From: Tenacibaculum ovolyticum DSM 18103
Lineage (GTDB): Bacteria; Bacteroidota; Bacteroidia; Flavobacteriales; Flavobacteriaceae
Reading direction: 5' to 3'
Assembly: GCF_000430545.1 (NCBI RefSeq)
Contig: NZ_AUMF01000022.1
Location: forward strand, 1-64,000
Length of the DNA: 64,000 nt
Shown here: positions 53,196-62,236 of the stretch, one piece after another
Layout of the letters: each line of letters starts with the position of its first letter
Numbering within the stretch: the stretch's first letter is position 1
Position numbers and translations under genes: made by a program
The notes under the pieces: generated by a model
The model's input: only the letters and a program-made list of their open reading frames with translations
Database searches by the model: none
Told to the model about the DNA's origin: nothing

Positions 53196-54734
53196 TTAAT
53201 ATAAATCCCAATTTCCCTGCCTATAGTAAGTATATAGCTTTGGTGAAAATATCGTATTTACCTTAATACCTGTAGTATCTACTAATGGTTTTCCGAAAGA
53301 CAATAAATGTGGTACTGCTTTATTTGTTAACCACTTTAAATTTAAACTTGAAAATTCAACTGATTTTATTCTATCTAAATTCACATTCTTTTTTGTTGCC
53401 ATAACCCAACCCCATTCACCTAAAGTAAGTACTTGATTGTGCATTGGTATTGTTTTAAATCCCGATGCCTTTAACGTTTTATCAATACAATAAAATGCTT
53501 TCGTTGCGTAATACGGGCTTCCTGCCTGCGTAATAAATACACCGTTTTCTTTTAATTTTAATTTACATAATTTATAAAACTCTTTAGTATACAATTTATT
53601 TAAATCAACATTATTAGGGTCTGGTAAGTCTATAAATATAATATCATACCTTTCATTTGTTTCTTCTAAAAAATTAAAAGCATCTCTTGTAACTGTTGTT
53701 AATTTAGGGTTGTTCATCGCATTTTTATTCAACTCTTTAAAAACTGAATAATCTTTACCCAAATCGATCATATTTTGATCTAAATCAACCAATGTTACTT
53801 TCTTAACATCCTTATACTTAAAAACTTCTCTTGCTAAACAACCATCTCCTCCTCCTAATATTAAAATATTTTCATGAGCTCCTGTTAATTTCATAGGTAA
53901 ATGCACCATCGGTTCATGGTACATAAACTCATCAAAAGATGATAACTGTTGGTTTCCATTTATATACAACGAATACCATTCTTTCCATTTAGTTACTACT
54001 ATTTTTTGATATTTGGTTTGCTGTGAGTATACTATTTTATCTTTATACTTTACTTGCTCGCCAAATCGAACAATTGGCTCAGCAAAATACAAACCAGCTA
54101 TTATTAAAATTAAAACCAAAATGTAAGATACTTGTAGTTTTTTTATAGCAGCTACTGATATATATTCTTTTAATACTTTAAATAGGTAATAGGATACGCC
54201 TAAATTTAATAGTCCTAAAACAAACGGAGTATAAGTTAATCCTAAGTATGGTAATCCTACAAAGGCAAAGAATAATCCACCTATTAAACTACCAAAGTAA
54301 TCTTTCTCTAAAATATTAGAAATATTTAAACGTAACTCTTCAAATTCATCATTTATTCGAGTAGCAAATGGTATTTCTAATCCTATTAATAAACCAATAC
54401 AAATAGAAAGTATATAAATTACTAACCAAGAGATATCGGTAATACCATAAACAACATATGAGATTAGTGCCGAAAAAGAAACTAATACTGATAATATTAA
54501 CTCAGTAATTATAAAATATACAATTACCTGTTTAGTAAACCACTTGCTAAAGCGACTACCTAACCCCATTGCAAAAAGCATTATTGATACAATTAATGTA
54601 AATTGTAAAATAGCATTCCCGATGAAATAAGAAGCTAAAGTCGACAGAATATACTCTGCTACAATACCACTAATACCTGTAGCAAATAATGCGACCTTTA
54701 ACGCAAAAGATTTTTGTTTTTTTGAATATTTCAC
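53196..54734 (-). CDS. Membrane-anchored spermidine synthase-like protein
   Basis: 512 residues. Six or seven helices fill about 1-215; the C-terminal half is a spermidine synthase fold with 'LILGGGDGCLAREVFKY' (SAM site), 'VTLVDLDQNMIDLGKDYSVF', and the catalytic region 'DIIFIDLPDPNNVDLNKLYTKEFYK'. It would transfer aminopropyl from decarboxylated SAM, the product of SpeD in the same cluster, to an amine. Target could be putrescine or another amine; unknown. Last gene of a cluster with lipoprotein, DUF4178, channel and speD genes. Confidence 0.9.
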   Translation of the reverse strand: MKYSKKQKSFALKVALFATGISGIVAEYILSTLASYFIGNAILQFTLIVSIMLFAMGLGSRFSKWFTKQVIVYFIITELILSVLVSFSALISYVVYGITDISWLVIYILSICIGLLIGLEIPFATRINDEFEELRLNISNILEKDYFGSLIGGLFFAFVGLPYLGLTYTPFVLGLLNLGVSYYLFKVLKEYISVAAIKKLQVSYILVLILIIAGLYFAEPIVRFGEQVKYKDKIVYSQQTKYQKIVVTKWKEWYSLYINGNQQLSSFDEFMYHEPMVHLPMKLTGAHENILILGGGDGCLAREVFKYKDVKKVTLVDLDQNMIDLGKDYSVFKELNKNAMNNPKLTTVTRDAFNFLEETNERYDIIFIDLPDPNNVDLNKLYTKEFYKLCKLKLKENGVFITQAGSPYYATKAFYCIDKTLKASGFKTIPMHNQVLTLGEWGWVMATKKNVNLDRIKSVEFSSLNLKWLTNKAVPHLLSFGKPLVDTTGIKVNTIFSPKLYTYYRQGNWDLY

Positions 54735-54739
54735 TTTAC

Positions 54740-55504
54740 TTATTTTCCGTACCCTCCAGAACGAGATCGAGTAGATGATCCGCTTGAGTATCTTGATGAG
54801 CTTCTAGATGATTTACTTGATAAACTATTCCATCTTCCTGAATTCTGAGTTTTTCTTGAAAAGAAAGAACTTCTTGTTGATTTTTCATAATTACTTCTAG
54901 TTCCGTAATTATAATTACCGCTTGATGTATTACTTCCGTAATAAGATTTTCCTGAATTATAACTTCTCTGATATCCGTTATAATCATTTCTATAAGTACT
55001 ACGTCTTGTTCCTAACCAATACCATAAAAATGGACTTGTAGAATGAGTTCTCCATCTTCTTTGGGTTGATTTATTACTCGCTGTTTTTGTTGAATCACCC
55101 TGAACAGCTTCCCATTCACCATGTTTTTTATTTCCAATTGCCCAACCAAAACCAACAGGTTGTGCGACTTTAGATAGTTTTCCGTTGTGTTTAGAAACAA
55201 TCTCCATTCCTAAATCATTTTCATGATCTTTAAAGTATTTCTTATTTACTGTTTTCCATGGTATTTTTTTAACATGCAAAGAATCCTCTAATAATGTTAA
55301 CACTTTATATTTATGTTGATACACCATTAAATTAGGTTCTTCTTCTATTTTCATGTCATCTAAAACAATAGAAAAATCTTTAAATTTATAATCTCTACTA
55401 ATTTCTTCTGATGGCTCAATAGAAACTGTTTTTGCTGGTTTAACGTTAGATGAACATCCAATTAAAACTAAAGATGCTAACAATAAATAAATTCCCTTTT
55501 TCAT
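54740..55504 (-). CDS. Lipoprotein with Ser/Arg/Tyr/Gly-rich low-complexity tail
   Basis: 254 residues with lipobox 'LIGCSS' (Cys17). The first half holds a compact region ('KFKDFSIVLDDMKIEEEPNLMVYQHKYKVL'); from about residue 155 the sequence is nearly only S, R, Y, G, N ('SSKSSRSSSRYSSGSSTRSR'), likely an unstructured, positively charged surface tail. Family not recognised. 5 bp from the spermidine synthase start and 2 bp from the DUF4178 gene, so made with them. Confidence 0.8.
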   Translation of the reverse strand: MKKGIYLLLASLVLIGCSSNVKPAKTVSIEPSEEISRDYKFKDFSIVLDDMKIEEEPNLMVYQHKYKVLTLLEDSLHVKKIPWKTVNKKYFKDHENDLGMEIVSKHNGKLSKVAQPVGFGWAIGNKKHGEWEAVQGDSTKTASNKSTQRRWRTHSTSPFLWYWLGTRRSTYRNDYNGYQRSYNSGKSYYGSNTSSGNYNYGTRSNYEKSTRSSFFSRKTQNSGRWNSLSSKSSRSSSRYSSGSSTRSRSGGYGK

Positions 55505-55506
55505 AA

Positions 55507-55992
55507 TTAATTTTCTTTTATATTTTTAACCTTTTTCGCTTTTATCTCTTCTCCTAAAAACACTTCATAACTTCCGTCGCCCCATTTTTCAATTGTTAAC
55601 AACTCATCATCTTCTGCGTAAAAAAGAAAACATTCTAAATTTTCTCTAGAAGTATGTGTTGTTAAATTTTTATAATCTCCTTTATAAGTTTCATCTAGCT
55701 CATACAACTTATTGTTAAATATTAGTTGTTTTGAATGAATAGCATCTACTAATAAAACCTCACTAATAGCAATGGTTTCGCTATAAGTTACTTCGTATTT
55801 TCCTTTATTAAATTCCACTTCTAAAAAGGCTTCTTTTCCTGATGACTTAATGGTGTATTCGATACTCGAATTATCCATTCGCCAATCGTATTGACCTATT
55901 TCTTCGATTTTCCAATTTGTATTATATAAATCGAAAGTAAAACCTACTTTTAATTTATCTAAATGGTATTCTTTTGAGTTATTCCAAAACAT
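55507..55992 (-). CDS. DUF4178 domain protein
   Basis: 161 residues from ATG 55992 (MFWNNSKEYHLDKLKVG...), 2 bp after the channel stop; an earlier start would overlap the channel gene. 'LKVGFTFDLYNTNWKIEEIGQYDW' and 'EAFLEVEFNKGKYEVTYSE' are DUF4178 features. Function unknown; the family often occurs with spermidine-synthase-type or PspA-type genes. It is soluble. Confidence 0.8.
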   Translation of the reverse strand: MFWNNSKEYHLDKLKVGFTFDLYNTNWKIEEIGQYDWRMDNSSIEYTIKSSGKEAFLEVEFNKGKYEVTYSETIAISEVLLVDAIHSKQLIFNNKLYELDETYKGDYKNLTTHTSRENLECFLFYAEDDELLTIEKWGDGSYEVFLGEEIKAKKVKNIKEN

Positions 55993-55994
55993 AA

Positions 55995-56798
55995 TTAATC
56001 TATTATTTCTTTTCCACAATGTGGGCAATTACATATTTCTTTTTTTGTTCTAAGTTCTCTTATCTCCTCTATATAAGCCGAACTTATTATACCTGTTGGT
56101 AATGCTACAATACCAATACCTAATAATGCTATAAACGCACTTAAAATTTTACCTAAACCTGTTATAGGGTAAATATCTCCATAACCAACGGTTGTTAATG
56201 TTGCAACCGCCCACCACATAGCTTGCCCTATATTTTGAAATGCTTCTGGCTGTGCATTCTTCTCTATATTATACATTAAAGTAGAGGCTAAAATAAGCAA
56301 GATAAAAACCATGAAAACAGTAACTAAAATTTCGCTTTTAGTTTTAACAATTACATTTTTTATAACACTTAACGATTTAAAATATCTATTCAACTTTAAT
56401 AATCGTAGTAGCCTAAAGAGACGTAAAGTTCTAAGAATTCTTAAATCTATTTTTATAAAATATGGCAAGAAAAATGGTAAAATTGAAATTAAATCTACCA
56501 CTCCCATAAAAGAGGTAATATATTTTACTCTTGCTCTTGTAGGTGAAATATCAGGATAAATTAAATCTGAAATCCATATTCTTAAAAGGTATTCTATTGA
56601 AAAAACTATGATTGAAAAAATCTCAAGAATATTAAAGTATAAAAAATAAGATGTATTAATTCCTTTATATGATTCTAATATAATAGCAATCATATTTATA
56701 ATGATTAACCACGAAATAAAATACTCAACAAACTTATCGCCTTTTAAATTTCCTTTTTTATCATCAAATAATAATGCTATTTTTTGTTTTATCATCAT
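55995..56798 (-). CDS. Voltage-gated K+-channel-like ion transporter
   Basis: 267 residues. Six helices with an S4-like segment of regularly spaced Arg ('LRILRTLRLFRLLRLLKLNRY', from 119), the pore signature T203-V-G-Y-G-D208, and a C-terminal C256-x-C258-x2-C261 tail suitable for zinc. TVGYGD predicts K+ selectivity. The start is at or next to the speD stop (1 bp overlap or 2 bp gap), so channel and SpeD are cotranscribed. Confidence 0.9.
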   Translation of the reverse strand: MMIKQKIALLFDDKKGNLKGDKFVEYFISWLIIINMIAIILESYKGINTSYFLYFNILEIFSIIVFSIEYLLRIWISDLIYPDISPTRARVKYITSFMGVVDLISILPFFLPYFIKIDLRILRTLRLFRLLRLLKLNRYFKSLSVIKNVIVKTKSEILVTVFMVFILLILASTLMYNIEKNAQPEAFQNIGQAMWWAVATLTTVGYGDIYPITGLGKILSAFIALLGIGIVALPTGIISSAYIEEIRELRTKKEICNCPHCGKEIID

Positions 56799-57160
56799 TA
56801 TTCAATTTTGTCAAGAAAACCTCTCTGACTTGAATTTTTTTCTAATTTTTTTGATTTAAATTGCTCTTGTATCCAAACAATACCCTCTTCTAAATCAAAA
56901 GATTTATTACAAGTAAAAAAATCTAAAGCTACATAATTGTGTTCTGGCCAAGTATGTATTGCTATGTGGCTTTCTTTAATTACAATTACACCGCTAATAC
57001 CAATTGGAGAAAATTCATGAATTGTTGTGTTAACCACAGACAGATTCATAATCATAGCAGCTTTTTCTAAAATACTTTTTATCGACGTAACTGAATCTAT
57101 AATTGTAGCATCGCAATCATAAAAATCAACGGTCGTTTGATAACCTAAACTCTTCTTCAT
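56798..57160 (-). CDS. speD: S-adenosylmethionine decarboxylase proenzyme
   Basis: 120 residues from ATG 57160 (MKKSLGYQT...). Self-cleavage site E63-S64 in 'VIVIKESHIAIHTWPEHNYVALDFFTC', with His69 and Cys84 as catalytic residues. Class 1b bacterial SpeD. It supplies decarboxylated SAM for the spermidine synthase-like protein encoded three genes downstream. Confidence 0.94.
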   Translation of the reverse strand: MKKSLGYQTTVDFYDCDATIIDSVTSIKSILEKAAMIMNLSVVNTTIHEFSPIGISGVIVIKESHIAIHTWPEHNYVALDFFTCNKSFDLEEGIVWIQEQFKSKKLEKNSSQRGFLDKIE

Positions 57161-57207
57161 TTTCCAAATATACAAATTTTAGAATATTCTTGAAAAATGA
57201 AAAAAGT

Positions 57208-58419
57208 TTAACTCAACATCATTTTTGCTTTTTTTACTGCCGCTACCAAAACATCAATTTCTTCTTTTGTATTGTAAAAAGAAAATGATGCTCTAACTGT
57301 ACCAGGAATACAATAAAAATTCATAATAGGTTGTGCACAATGATGACCAGTACGAACTGCTACTCCTAATTTATCTAAGATAGAACCAATATCGTATGGA
57401 TGAATTCCGTCTATATTAAAAGAAATTACAGATGCTTTATTGGTTGTTCCGTAAATTCTTAATCCTTCTATTTTTTCTAACTCTTGTGTTCCGTATGCTA
57501 ATAATTCGTTTTCTTGTTTTGCTATACTTTCAAAACCGATAGTATTCATATAATCTATTGCTGCACCAAAAGCGATTCCTCCACAAATATTTGGAGTTCC
57601 TGCTTCAAACTTATGAGGTAAACCTGCATACGTAGTTTTTTCAAAAGTTACAGTTTCAATCATTTCACCTCCTCCTTGATATGGTGGTAACATATTAAGT
57701 AATTCTTCTTTACCATATAACATACCAACACCTGTTGGACCACACATTTTATGCGCAGATGCTACGTAAAAATCAACATCTAAATCTTGAACATCAGGTT
57801 TTATATGTGGCACTGCTTGTGCTCCATCAATTAAAACATAAGCTCCAAATTTGTGTGCTGCATGAATAATTTCTTCAATAGGATTTATGGTTCCTAATGC
57901 GTTAGACACATGGTTACAGAATACTATTTTGGTTTTATTATTTAGTAATTCATGATATATATCCATTCGTAGTGAACCATTTTCATCCATAGGAATCACC
58001 TTTAATACTGCTCCTGTTTTTTCACAAAGCATTTGCCAAGGAACAATATTAGAATGATGCTCTAAAGAAGAAACGATTACCTCATCTCCAGCTTTTAAAA
58101 TAGTTGCAAAGCCTGAAGCTACAATATTAATACTATCTGTTGTTCCTGAAGTTAAGATAACCTCATACGAATGTTTTGCGTTAAAATGCTGTTGAATCTT
58201 AATACGAGCCTCTTCATACTTATCGGTAGCTTCTTGACTTAGTGTATGTACACCTCTATGAATATTTGCATTGTAATTAGAATAATAATCTACAATCGCA
58301 TCAATTACAATTTGTGGTGTTTGCGAAGTTGCACCGTTATCAAAATACACTAATTTTTTTCCATGAACCTCTCTCTTAAGAATAGGAAAATCAGCTCTAA
58401 TTTTATCTACATTAAACAT
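57208..58419 (-). CDS. sufS: Cysteine desulfurase SufS
   Basis: 403 residues. 'YFDNGATSQTPQIVIDAI', PLP lysine in 'VASAHKMCGPTGVG', and catalytic Cys in 'VRTGHHCAQPIM' with the SufS-type C-terminus. It provides persulfide for Fe-S assembly with SufBCD/SufE, not encoded here. It has a well-formed promoter upstream. It may be read into speD, 33 bp downstream, as no terminator is seen between them. Confidence 0.96.
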   Translation of the reverse strand: MFNVDKIRADFPILKREVHGKKLVYFDNGATSQTPQIVIDAIVDYYSNYNANIHRGVHTLSQEATDKYEEARIKIQQHFNAKHSYEVILTSGTTDSINIVASGFATILKAGDEVIVSSLEHHSNIVPWQMLCEKTGAVLKVIPMDENGSLRMDIYHELLNNKTKIVFCNHVSNALGTINPIEEIIHAAHKFGAYVLIDGAQAVPHIKPDVQDLDVDFYVASAHKMCGPTGVGMLYGKEELLNMLPPYQGGGEMIETVTFEKTTYAGLPHKFEAGTPNICGGIAFGAAIDYMNTIGFESIAKQENELLAYGTQELEKIEGLRIYGTTNKASVISFNIDGIHPYDIGSILDKLGVAVRTGHHCAQPIMNFYCIPGTVRASFSFYNTKEEIDVLVAAVKKAKMMLS

Positions 58420-58439
58420 ATAAAAACCTAAATTTAAAG

Positions 58440-58469
58440 CAAAGATACCTCTTGCTTTTTAAAAACAAA
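58440..58469 (-). promoter_or_regulatory. Promoter of sufS
   Basis: On the minus strand TTTG (58469-58466) and TATCTTTG (58447-58440) are 18 bp apart, fitting the Bacteroidota consensus, 20 bp before the ATG. Confidence 0.75.
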
Positions 58470-58512
58470 CATCAAACAATTAAATTCTTACATTTGCTAA
58501 AAACTGTTTTGT

Positions 58513-59838
58513 ATGAAGATTGTAAAAAGAATACTCCTATTAATTTTAGTTATACTTGCTGTTGCAGTATATTACAACTACTCTAAGTTAAATATTCTTG
58601 CAGGCTACTCTGCAAAAAACACTGCTTCATCAGTTTTTTTAGCCAACAGAAGTTTAGAATTTACAGATAATAATGACAATGATTTTTCTCCTATTAATTT
58701 AACTTCTGATGAAATTAATGAGGAACAAAAATCAGCAACTGGGTCAGTTTTTGGTTTACTAAAAAGAAAAGCAGTTTATAGAGAAGGTTTAGGAGCTGTT
58801 TTAATTAACGATGAGTACGACTCTTCAAATAAGCCATTAACACCTAAACGTACGAAACCAGATAACACAACTTCTTTTCCGTATGGAAATGCTGATCAAA
58901 AAGATACACTATTCTCAAATATTGATTATAAAAAACTAAACGAAACTATTGATACTATTTTTAATGATAGAAACAAAACTAGGTCTGTTTTAGTTCTTTA
59001 TAAAGGTAAAATTATCGCTGAAAAATATGATACTGGTTTTAACAAAAATTCTAAACAATTAGGTTGGTCTATGACCAAAAGTATTACCAGTACTATTATT
59101 GGTATTTTACAATGCAACGGTAAAATGAATGTTACATCTACTAATCTGTTTGATGAATGGAAAAATGATGAACGTAAAAATATTACGACACATAATTTAC
59201 TACAAATGAATTCGGGCTTAGAATGGCTTGAAGATTATAATACTATTTCTGATGTTACAAAAATGTTGTTTCTTGAAAAAGACATGACTAAAACTCAAAT
59301 AGGAAAACCTTTAATAGGAAAAGCCAACCAAACATGGAACTATTCATCAGGAACCACAAATTTACTTTCTGGTATTATTCGTAAACAATTTAATACACAT
59401 CAAGAATATCTTGACTTTTGGTATAGTGCCCTAATCGATAAAATAGGAATGAACTCTATGGTTATAGAAACTGACATGAGTGGAAATTTTGTAGGTTCTT
59501 CTTACGGATGGGCAACTACAAGAGATTGGGCTAAGCTTGGCCTTTTATACTTACAAAATGGTGAATGGAACGGTGAACATCTTTTTGATAAAGATTGGGT
59601 AAATTATGCTACAACTCCTACTCCAACATCTAATAATTCATACGGAGCACAAATTTGGTTAAATGCTGGAGGAAAACATCCTGATGCTCCTAAAAATATG
59701 TACTCATTTAATGGTTATAAAGGTCAAAATGTTTTTATTTTGCCAAATCAAAATTTAGTAATCGTACGTACAGGTCTTACCAAAAATGCTGATATGAATA
59801 CTCTTTTGAAAGGAATTATAACTTCTATTAAAAACTAA
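58513..59838 (+). CDS. Membrane-anchored serine hydrolase (class C beta-lactamase fold)
   Basis: 441 residues with an N-terminal helix (about 6-22). Catalytic S-M-T-K in 'LGWSMTKSITSTIIGIL' (SxxK), Tyr in 'WNYSSGTTNLLSG' (YxS/N), and 'FNGYKGQNVFILPNQNLVIVRTG' near the end in place of KTG. It resembles EstB/6-aminohexanoate hydrolase-like proteins. Substrate unknown. The SdpI gene follows after 3 bp. Confidence 0.9.
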   Translation: MKIVKRILLLILVILAVAVYYNYSKLNILAGYSAKNTASSVFLANRSLEFTDNNDNDFSPINLTSDEINEEQKSATGSVFGLLKRKAVYREGLGAVLINDEYDSSNKPLTPKRTKPDNTTSFPYGNADQKDTLFSNIDYKKLNETIDTIFNDRNKTRSVLVLYKGKIIAEKYDTGFNKNSKQLGWSMTKSITSTIIGILQCNGKMNVTSTNLFDEWKNDERKNITTHNLLQMNSGLEWLEDYNTISDVTKMLFLEKDMTKTQIGKPLIGKANQTWNYSSGTTNLLSGIIRKQFNTHQEYLDFWYSALIDKIGMNSMVIETDMSGNFVGSSYGWATTRDWAKLGLLYLQNGEWNGEHLFDKDWVNYATTPTPTSNNSYGAQIWLNAGGKHPDAPKNMYSFNGYKGQNVFILPNQNLVIVRTGLTKNADMNTLLKGIITSIKN

Positions 59839-59841
59839 ACA

Positions 59842-60183
59842 ATGAACCCATACTATTACGTACTTTCTGTAAACGGATTTCTTTTTTTATTTAGTCTTAT
59901 CTTTTATTTTTTCCCTCCAAAAAAAATAAATTTCATTTATGGTTACCGTACAAACAAAACAATAAAGAATGAAACTATTTGGAAATTTGCGAACAACTTT
60001 TTCACCAAACAATTTTTAAAATATTCATCTATTTCGTTTGTTGCAACTTTATTTCTAGCATATATTTCTAAAAGCTTAAGTTGGCAACCAATGGCAATTA
60101 TGTTATTATCTTTAGCTGTTTCTGTTATTAAAACAGAACAAGAAATTAGTAAAAACTTTGATGAAGAAGGGGAAAAAAAATAA
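59842..60183 (+). CDS. SdpI family membrane protein
   Basis: 113 residues, three helices; 'YGYRTNKTIKNETIWKFANNFFTKQFLKYSSISFV' is the SdpI/YhfL signature. SdpI in Bacillus gives immunity to the SDP toxin, but this short type is widespread and usually of unknown role. Cotranscribed with the serine hydrolase. Confidence 0.88.
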   Translation: MNPYYYVLSVNGFLFLFSLIFYFFPPKKINFIYGYRTNKTIKNETIWKFANNFFTKQFLKYSSISFVATLFLAYISKSLSWQPMAIMLLSLAVSVIKTEQEISKNFDEEGEKK

Positions 60184-60330
60184 ATTACTACATATTTTTC
60201 ACTTCTTAAAACCAACACCTTAGCACCTAAATGAACTTAACAGAAAATATTATTTTAGATTAAAATATGATTTAAGTTAGCTTTTCGAAATTTATATCTA
60301 ATTATTTTTACCTCTTAATTTAGATATACA

Positions 60331-62163
60331 ATGAAAAAAGGACATTCATTTCACATTCCGGTAATGGGAATTGGATTTACTATTGATACACCAATAAAAG
60401 TCGCACAATACGGAATTGACTCAGTTATTTTTATAAGTGATGATATACTTCTTGAAAAAATGCGTAAAATGTATTCCAGTAAATTCAAACTGCCTTACAC
60501 AGAAATAGGTGCTAAAGAAGAAGATTCTAGAGCTAAAAGAATTACTTCTTACTTAAACCTAATAAAAGAGATCGCAGAAAAAAAATTAGAAAACATCAAA
60601 AATGCTTCGATAGAAAAAAGTAATGAGCTTAAGAAATACTTTAGCATGTTACCAGATTCTTCAACTTTAAAGCAAGACTTTATAAAGTTAACCGATAAAA
60701 TAACCGATGTTTCAGAAATAAAAAAATGGTTAAACGACAACCTATCTTTAGGTGATATTAATGTTAATATCATGACTAAGTTAGATAAGGTTAACTATAA
60801 CCCTGCAAACAAAAAAGAGACTTTACCTATTGAGTTTAACGATGCACATGCAGCCTTAAGAGGATTCGCAAATAGCAACTTAAATTCATCAATGGTATTC
60901 TCTGCAGGTATGAATCCTCGTTTATTTACTTACTTAGAAAAATTCGATGATTTCTTCCCAGATTTAAATGGAGTGATTAAGAAAAAAGTAGTGATTAAAG
61001 TTAGTGATTATCGTTCTGCTTTAATTCAAGGTAAATTTTTAGCTAAAAAAGGTATTTGGGTTTCTGAATACAGAATTGAATCTGGCTTAAACTGTGGTGG
61101 ACATGCTTTTGCTACTGAAGGTTTTTTAATGGGGCCTATTTTAGAGGAGTTTAAGAAAAATAGAAACGAATTAATAAATTCGGTGTACGATCTTTTAGTA
61201 AACGCTTTAGAGGCAAAAGGTAAAAGCATTCCCACAAAAACATTAACCATAAAAGTTACCGCACAAGGTGGTGTTGGAACTGCTGAAGAGCAAGAGTTTT
61301 TAATAAGTAATTACAGTCTTGACTCTGTAGGCTGGGGAAGTCCATTCTTATTAGTTCCTGAAGCAACAACTGTTGACAACAACACATTAAAACAATTACA
61401 AAAGGCAAAAGAAAAAGATTTGTTTTTAAGTAATATATCACCCTTAGGTGTACCTTTTAACAACTTAAGAGGTAATACAAAAGACATTCAAAAATTGGCT
61501 TTTATAGCCAAGGGAAGGCCTGGAAGTTCTTGTCCTAAAAAATTTTTAGCCTTAGATGGTGAGTTTTCTGAGAAAACAATATGTACTGCTTCTCGACAAT
61601 ATCAACACTTAAAAATTAAACAATTAGAAGATAAAAAAGCTTCGCTTTCAAACATTGAATACAAAAAAAAATATGCTAATATTGTTGATAAATCTTGTAT
61701 TTGTGTTGGATTAGGTACTGCTGCTTTAGTCGTAAATGATATGGATACAAAAGTTGAAGGAGAAGGAGTTTCTATTTGCCCTGGACCAAATATGGCTTAC
61801 TACTCAAAAGAAACTTCTTTATCTGAAATGGTAGGACACATCTATGGAAAAAATAATGTAATCGAAAGAGTAGATAGACCAAATGTGTTTGTTAAAGAGT
61901 TAGGTTTATACTTAGATTATTTAAAAACCAAAATAGATGAAACAACATCTGAAATGAATAAAAAGCAAGAAAAATACTTGGTTAATTTTTCAAAAAATTT
62001 AGATGAAGGTATTCATTACTACAAATCGATGTTTTTAACTATGAAATCATCATTTGAAGACACCAAACATCTAATTTTAAAAGAACTTAACAAATCTCTT
62101 GATGAATTAAAATTGATGAATGAAGATATTGACTTATTAATTTTAAATAAAATAAAAGCATAA
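60331..62163 (+). CDS. Large protein with nitronate-monooxygenase-like FMN barrel motifs
   Basis: 610 residues, soluble. 'HIPVMGIGFTIDTPIKVAQYGIDSVIFISDD' (8-38) resembles the first strands of the nitronate monooxygenase/FabK TIM barrel; 'NVNIMTK' (144-150), G-L-N-C255-G-G-H (252-258) and A-Q-G-G-V-G-T (311-317) with 'SVGWGSPFLLVPEA' (332-345) match the FMN-phosphate and active-site parts. A helical insert covers about 60-140, and after the barrel is a Cys-bearing region (C401, C418, C456, C458, C483) and a coiled-coil end (500-610). No named family is known to me. Monocistronic. Confidence 0.75.
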   Translation: MKKGHSFHIPVMGIGFTIDTPIKVAQYGIDSVIFISDDILLEKMRKMYSSKFKLPYTEIGAKEEDSRAKRITSYLNLIKEIAEKKLENIKNASIEKSNELKKYFSMLPDSSTLKQDFIKLTDKITDVSEIKKWLNDNLSLGDINVNIMTKLDKVNYNPANKKETLPIEFNDAHAALRGFANSNLNSSMVFSAGMNPRLFTYLEKFDDFFPDLNGVIKKKVVIKVSDYRSALIQGKFLAKKGIWVSEYRIESGLNCGGHAFATEGFLMGPILEEFKKNRNELINSVYDLLVNALEAKGKSIPTKTLTIKVTAQGGVGTAEEQEFLISNYSLDSVGWGSPFLLVPEATTVDNNTLKQLQKAKEKDLFLSNISPLGVPFNNLRGNTKDIQKLAFIAKGRPGSSCPKKFLALDGEFSEKTICTASRQYQHLKIKQLEDKKASLSNIEYKKKYANIVDKSCICVGLGTAALVVNDMDTKVEGEGVSICPGPNMAYYSKETSLSEMVGHIYGKNNVIERVDRPNVFVKELGLYLDYLKTKIDETTSEMNKKQEKYLVNFSKNLDEGIHYYKSMFLTMKSSFEDTKHLILKELNKSLDELKLMNEDIDLLILNKIKA

Positions 62164-62178
62164 AATTATATGCCATAA

Positions 62179-62216
62179 AAAAAAGACCATTAGATGAATT
62201 TCTAACGGTCTTTTTT
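62179..62216. terminator. Bidirectional terminator
   Basis: 16-bp stem (62179-62194 with 62201-62216) with one mismatch, A run before and T run after, between convergent genes. Confidence 0.85.
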
Positions 62217-62236
62217 ATTTTATTATAACTACAAAA

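Noticed and set aside
54736..54987. 83-codon overlapping frame in the lipoprotein tail
   Set aside because: It is the alternate frame of the low-complexity Ser/Arg-rich region of the real lipoprotein gene.
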